In this document: in pieces, positions 63,005-64,000 of the stretch
Layout of the letters: each line of letters starts with the position of its first letter
How positions within the stretch are numbered: position 1 is the first letter of the stretch
NCBI RefSeq assembly: GCF_900197875.1
Contig: NZ_FZMO01000525.1
Location: forward strand, 1 to 64,000
Reading direction: 5' to 3'
Length of the DNA stretch: 64,000 nt
DNA from: Frankia canadensis
Lineage (GTDB): Bacteria > Actinomycetota > Actinomycetes > Frankiales > Frankiaceae
Translations under genes and position numbers: made by a program
The notes under the pieces: model-generated
Told to the model about the DNA's origin: nothing
The model's database searches: none
Seen by the model: only the letters and a program-made list of their open reading frames with translations

Positions 63005-63556
63005 TCAGGGCACGCGGGCTGTGTCCGCGCAGCGGACGATCTCCAGCGCGAGTAGTAGCGGCACGGCAGCCTCGACGAGCGACACGGTGAGAAGCGGCAA
63101 CGGTATCGGGAATGCCAGTGACCAGAACACAGTGAGCGCGCTGACGCTGGAACCGCAGAACAGCACTAGCTCTACACCGAGCTGGGTAAGCTTCCGGCGT
63201 CGACGAGCGGCGTCCAGGCAGTGCTCGGTCTCCCAGCCCAGCGACGTGCGCCGCGCGCCTTCGCCGAGACGGGGGCCGAGCACGCGGCGTAGATAGCGCC
63301 CGATGGCGGATACCTTCTGGTCGTTCACCAGATAGGTCCAACCAAGCACCAGACATACCGGGGGAAGGAGTAGCAGCGCCGGGATGCGTTCCCGGCCCGC
63401 GCTGAAGGCGAGCGCGACCACGCCGCCGCACGCGGCCAGCGTGGCGTAAACGAGATTGTCACGAACACCGATCCGGCCGAGTTGCTCTGCCTTGAGGTGC
63501 TCGTACTCCGCGAGGTCCACCTGGATGCCGTCGATTCTGGACCGGTCTTCCGTCAT
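63005..63556 (-). CDS. conserved hypothetical membrane protein
   Basis: A 183-residue protein from ATG 63556 (TEDRSRIDGIQVDLAEYEHL). After a hydrophilic start and KAEQLGRIGVRDNLVYATLA come about four membrane segments (CGGVVALAFSAG, ALLLLPPVCLVLGWTYLV, LVLFCGSSVSALTVFWSLAF, LLTVSLVEAAVPLLLALEIV). The opening motif (EYxxLKxEQxxRIGxRDNLVYA) is one I associate with small integral membrane proteins of unknown function in actinomycetes. It is co-oriented with the next gene. Confidence 0.75.
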   Translation of the reverse strand: MTEDRSRIDGIQVDLAEYEHLKAEQLGRIGVRDNLVYATLAACGGVVALAFSAGRERIPALLLLPPVCLVLGWTYLVNDQKVSAIGRYLRRVLGPRLGEGARRTSLGWETEHCLDAARRRRKLTQLGVELVLFCGSSVSALTVFWSLAFPIPLPLLTVSLVEAAVPLLLALEIVRCADTARVP

Positions 63557-63615
63557 CTTTCATCCTCGCCTTCTCCTGCGGGCGATCCGTCCGCACGCCT
63601 GGCCGGAGCATCGGA

Positions 63616-64000
63616 TCAGTCGAACAGGCTGTGGGCCCACCGCGCGCGACGTTCCCGGTCACGGCGGATCCAGCCACCTCCCTCGGACGCCACGGACTCG
63701 AGTATCCGCAGCACGCCCTCGAAGCCGGAGTCGCGCAACACGAGTTCGGCCAGGTCCTCGTCCTGACCGTCGAGGCCGGCACCGCCGGTCGGCCGCCTGT
63801 ACGACTCCCGCACCGAGACTGCATTCTCGCCGCTGACAAGCCGTACCGTGACGGCGGCCGCCCGCAGCTTCTCGCTCTGGGTGGCCTGGCCCTTCACGTT
63901 TCTGACCCGGCGTGCTCCCTTCTCTCGGGCGCTCACCGATGCCACCTTCTCGTAGCTGAAATGATTCCGCTGCTCGTCGAGGATGTCGCCGGTGTGGAAG
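63616..64000 (-). CDS. conserved hypothetical protein, C-terminal part (5' end beyond the window)
   Basis: The frame is open to the right edge: FHTGDILDEQRNHFSYEKVA and SVSAREKGARRVRNVKG precede VTVRLVSGENAVSVRESYRR and end RDRERRARWAHSLFD. The last part resembles the strand-rich end of bacterial membrane proteins of unknown function in which a 'VxSVSxRE' segment precedes a short beta-domain. A GTG at 63945 could be mistaken for a start but coding similarity continues beyond it. Confidence 0.55.
   Translation of the reverse strand, partial: FHTGDILDEQRNHFSYEKVASVSAREKGARRVRNVKGQATQSEKLRAAAVTVRLVSGENAVSVRESYRRPTGGAGLDGQDEDLAELVLRDSGFEGVLRILESVASEGGGWIRRDRERRARWAHSLFD

Overview
The window is very GC-rich, with strong G/C bias at third codon positions, frequent GTG/TTG starts, ECF sigma factors, membrane-anchored Ser/Thr kinases and many TetR/LacI/AraC/HxlR/XRE regulators. 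This points to a filamentous actinomycete; Frankia or a close relative is my best guess, by inference only. I saw no rRNA, tRNA, CRISPR array, intact transposase or intact integrase.

Layout. 0-5 kb: three tandem AIM24-family genes (the first cut by the left edge), a DMT-type transporter and a low-complexity membrane-anchored protein. 5.4-11.8 kb: two large SNF2-type helicases transcribed divergently, one ending in a DUF3883-like domain. 11.8-13.7 kb: an ECF41-like sigma factor with a divergent NAD(P)-binding oxidoreductase. 13.8-16.4 kb: a tightly packed minus-strand set (5'-truncated radical SAM-like gene, DnaQ-type exonuclease, dTMP-kinase-like enzyme, small resolvase-like protein). 16.6-18.7 kb: a Ser/Thr kinase with an extracellular domain. 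19-24.2 kb: a Fic protein, then a catabolic operon (FAD oxidase, amidohydrolase, LacI repressor) with a readable promoter and palindromic operator. 24.3-31.3 kb: GH18 chitinase-like protein, acyltransferase/SGNH protein, aldo/keto reductase, DUF4865-like protein and a TetR regulator.

31.4-53.2 kb is the most unusual part. One intact small flavodoxin-like gene (31470-31922) is followed by at least seven 5'-truncated copies of its 3' end, all on the plus strand, at about 35.9, 39.4, 44.4, 44.6, 46.0, 47.8 and 53.1 kb. A further copy lies upstream at 18.9 kb. Between copies sit small cassettes: GluR-like receptor plus MFS transporter; VOC protein plus 2OG oxygenase; AKR/XRE, NTF2, TetR/cupin and an IS630 remnant; a methyltransferase; two toxin-antitoxin pairs; and a methyltransferase plus carboxylate-reductase pair. 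HepT and RelE toxin fragments lie beside several copies. The pattern resembles repeated integration into the 3' end of one gene, or serial recombination between decaying paralogues.

53.2-64 kb: an MTHFR-like protein, an alpha/beta-hydrolase-fold protein lacking the usual nucleophile, AraC and HxlR regulators, an enoyl-CoA hydratase, a second membrane Ser/Thr kinase, a large repeat-tailed lipoprotein with a strong terminator, a frameshifted GlxA-like regulator, and two conserved hypothetical genes, the last cut by the right edge.
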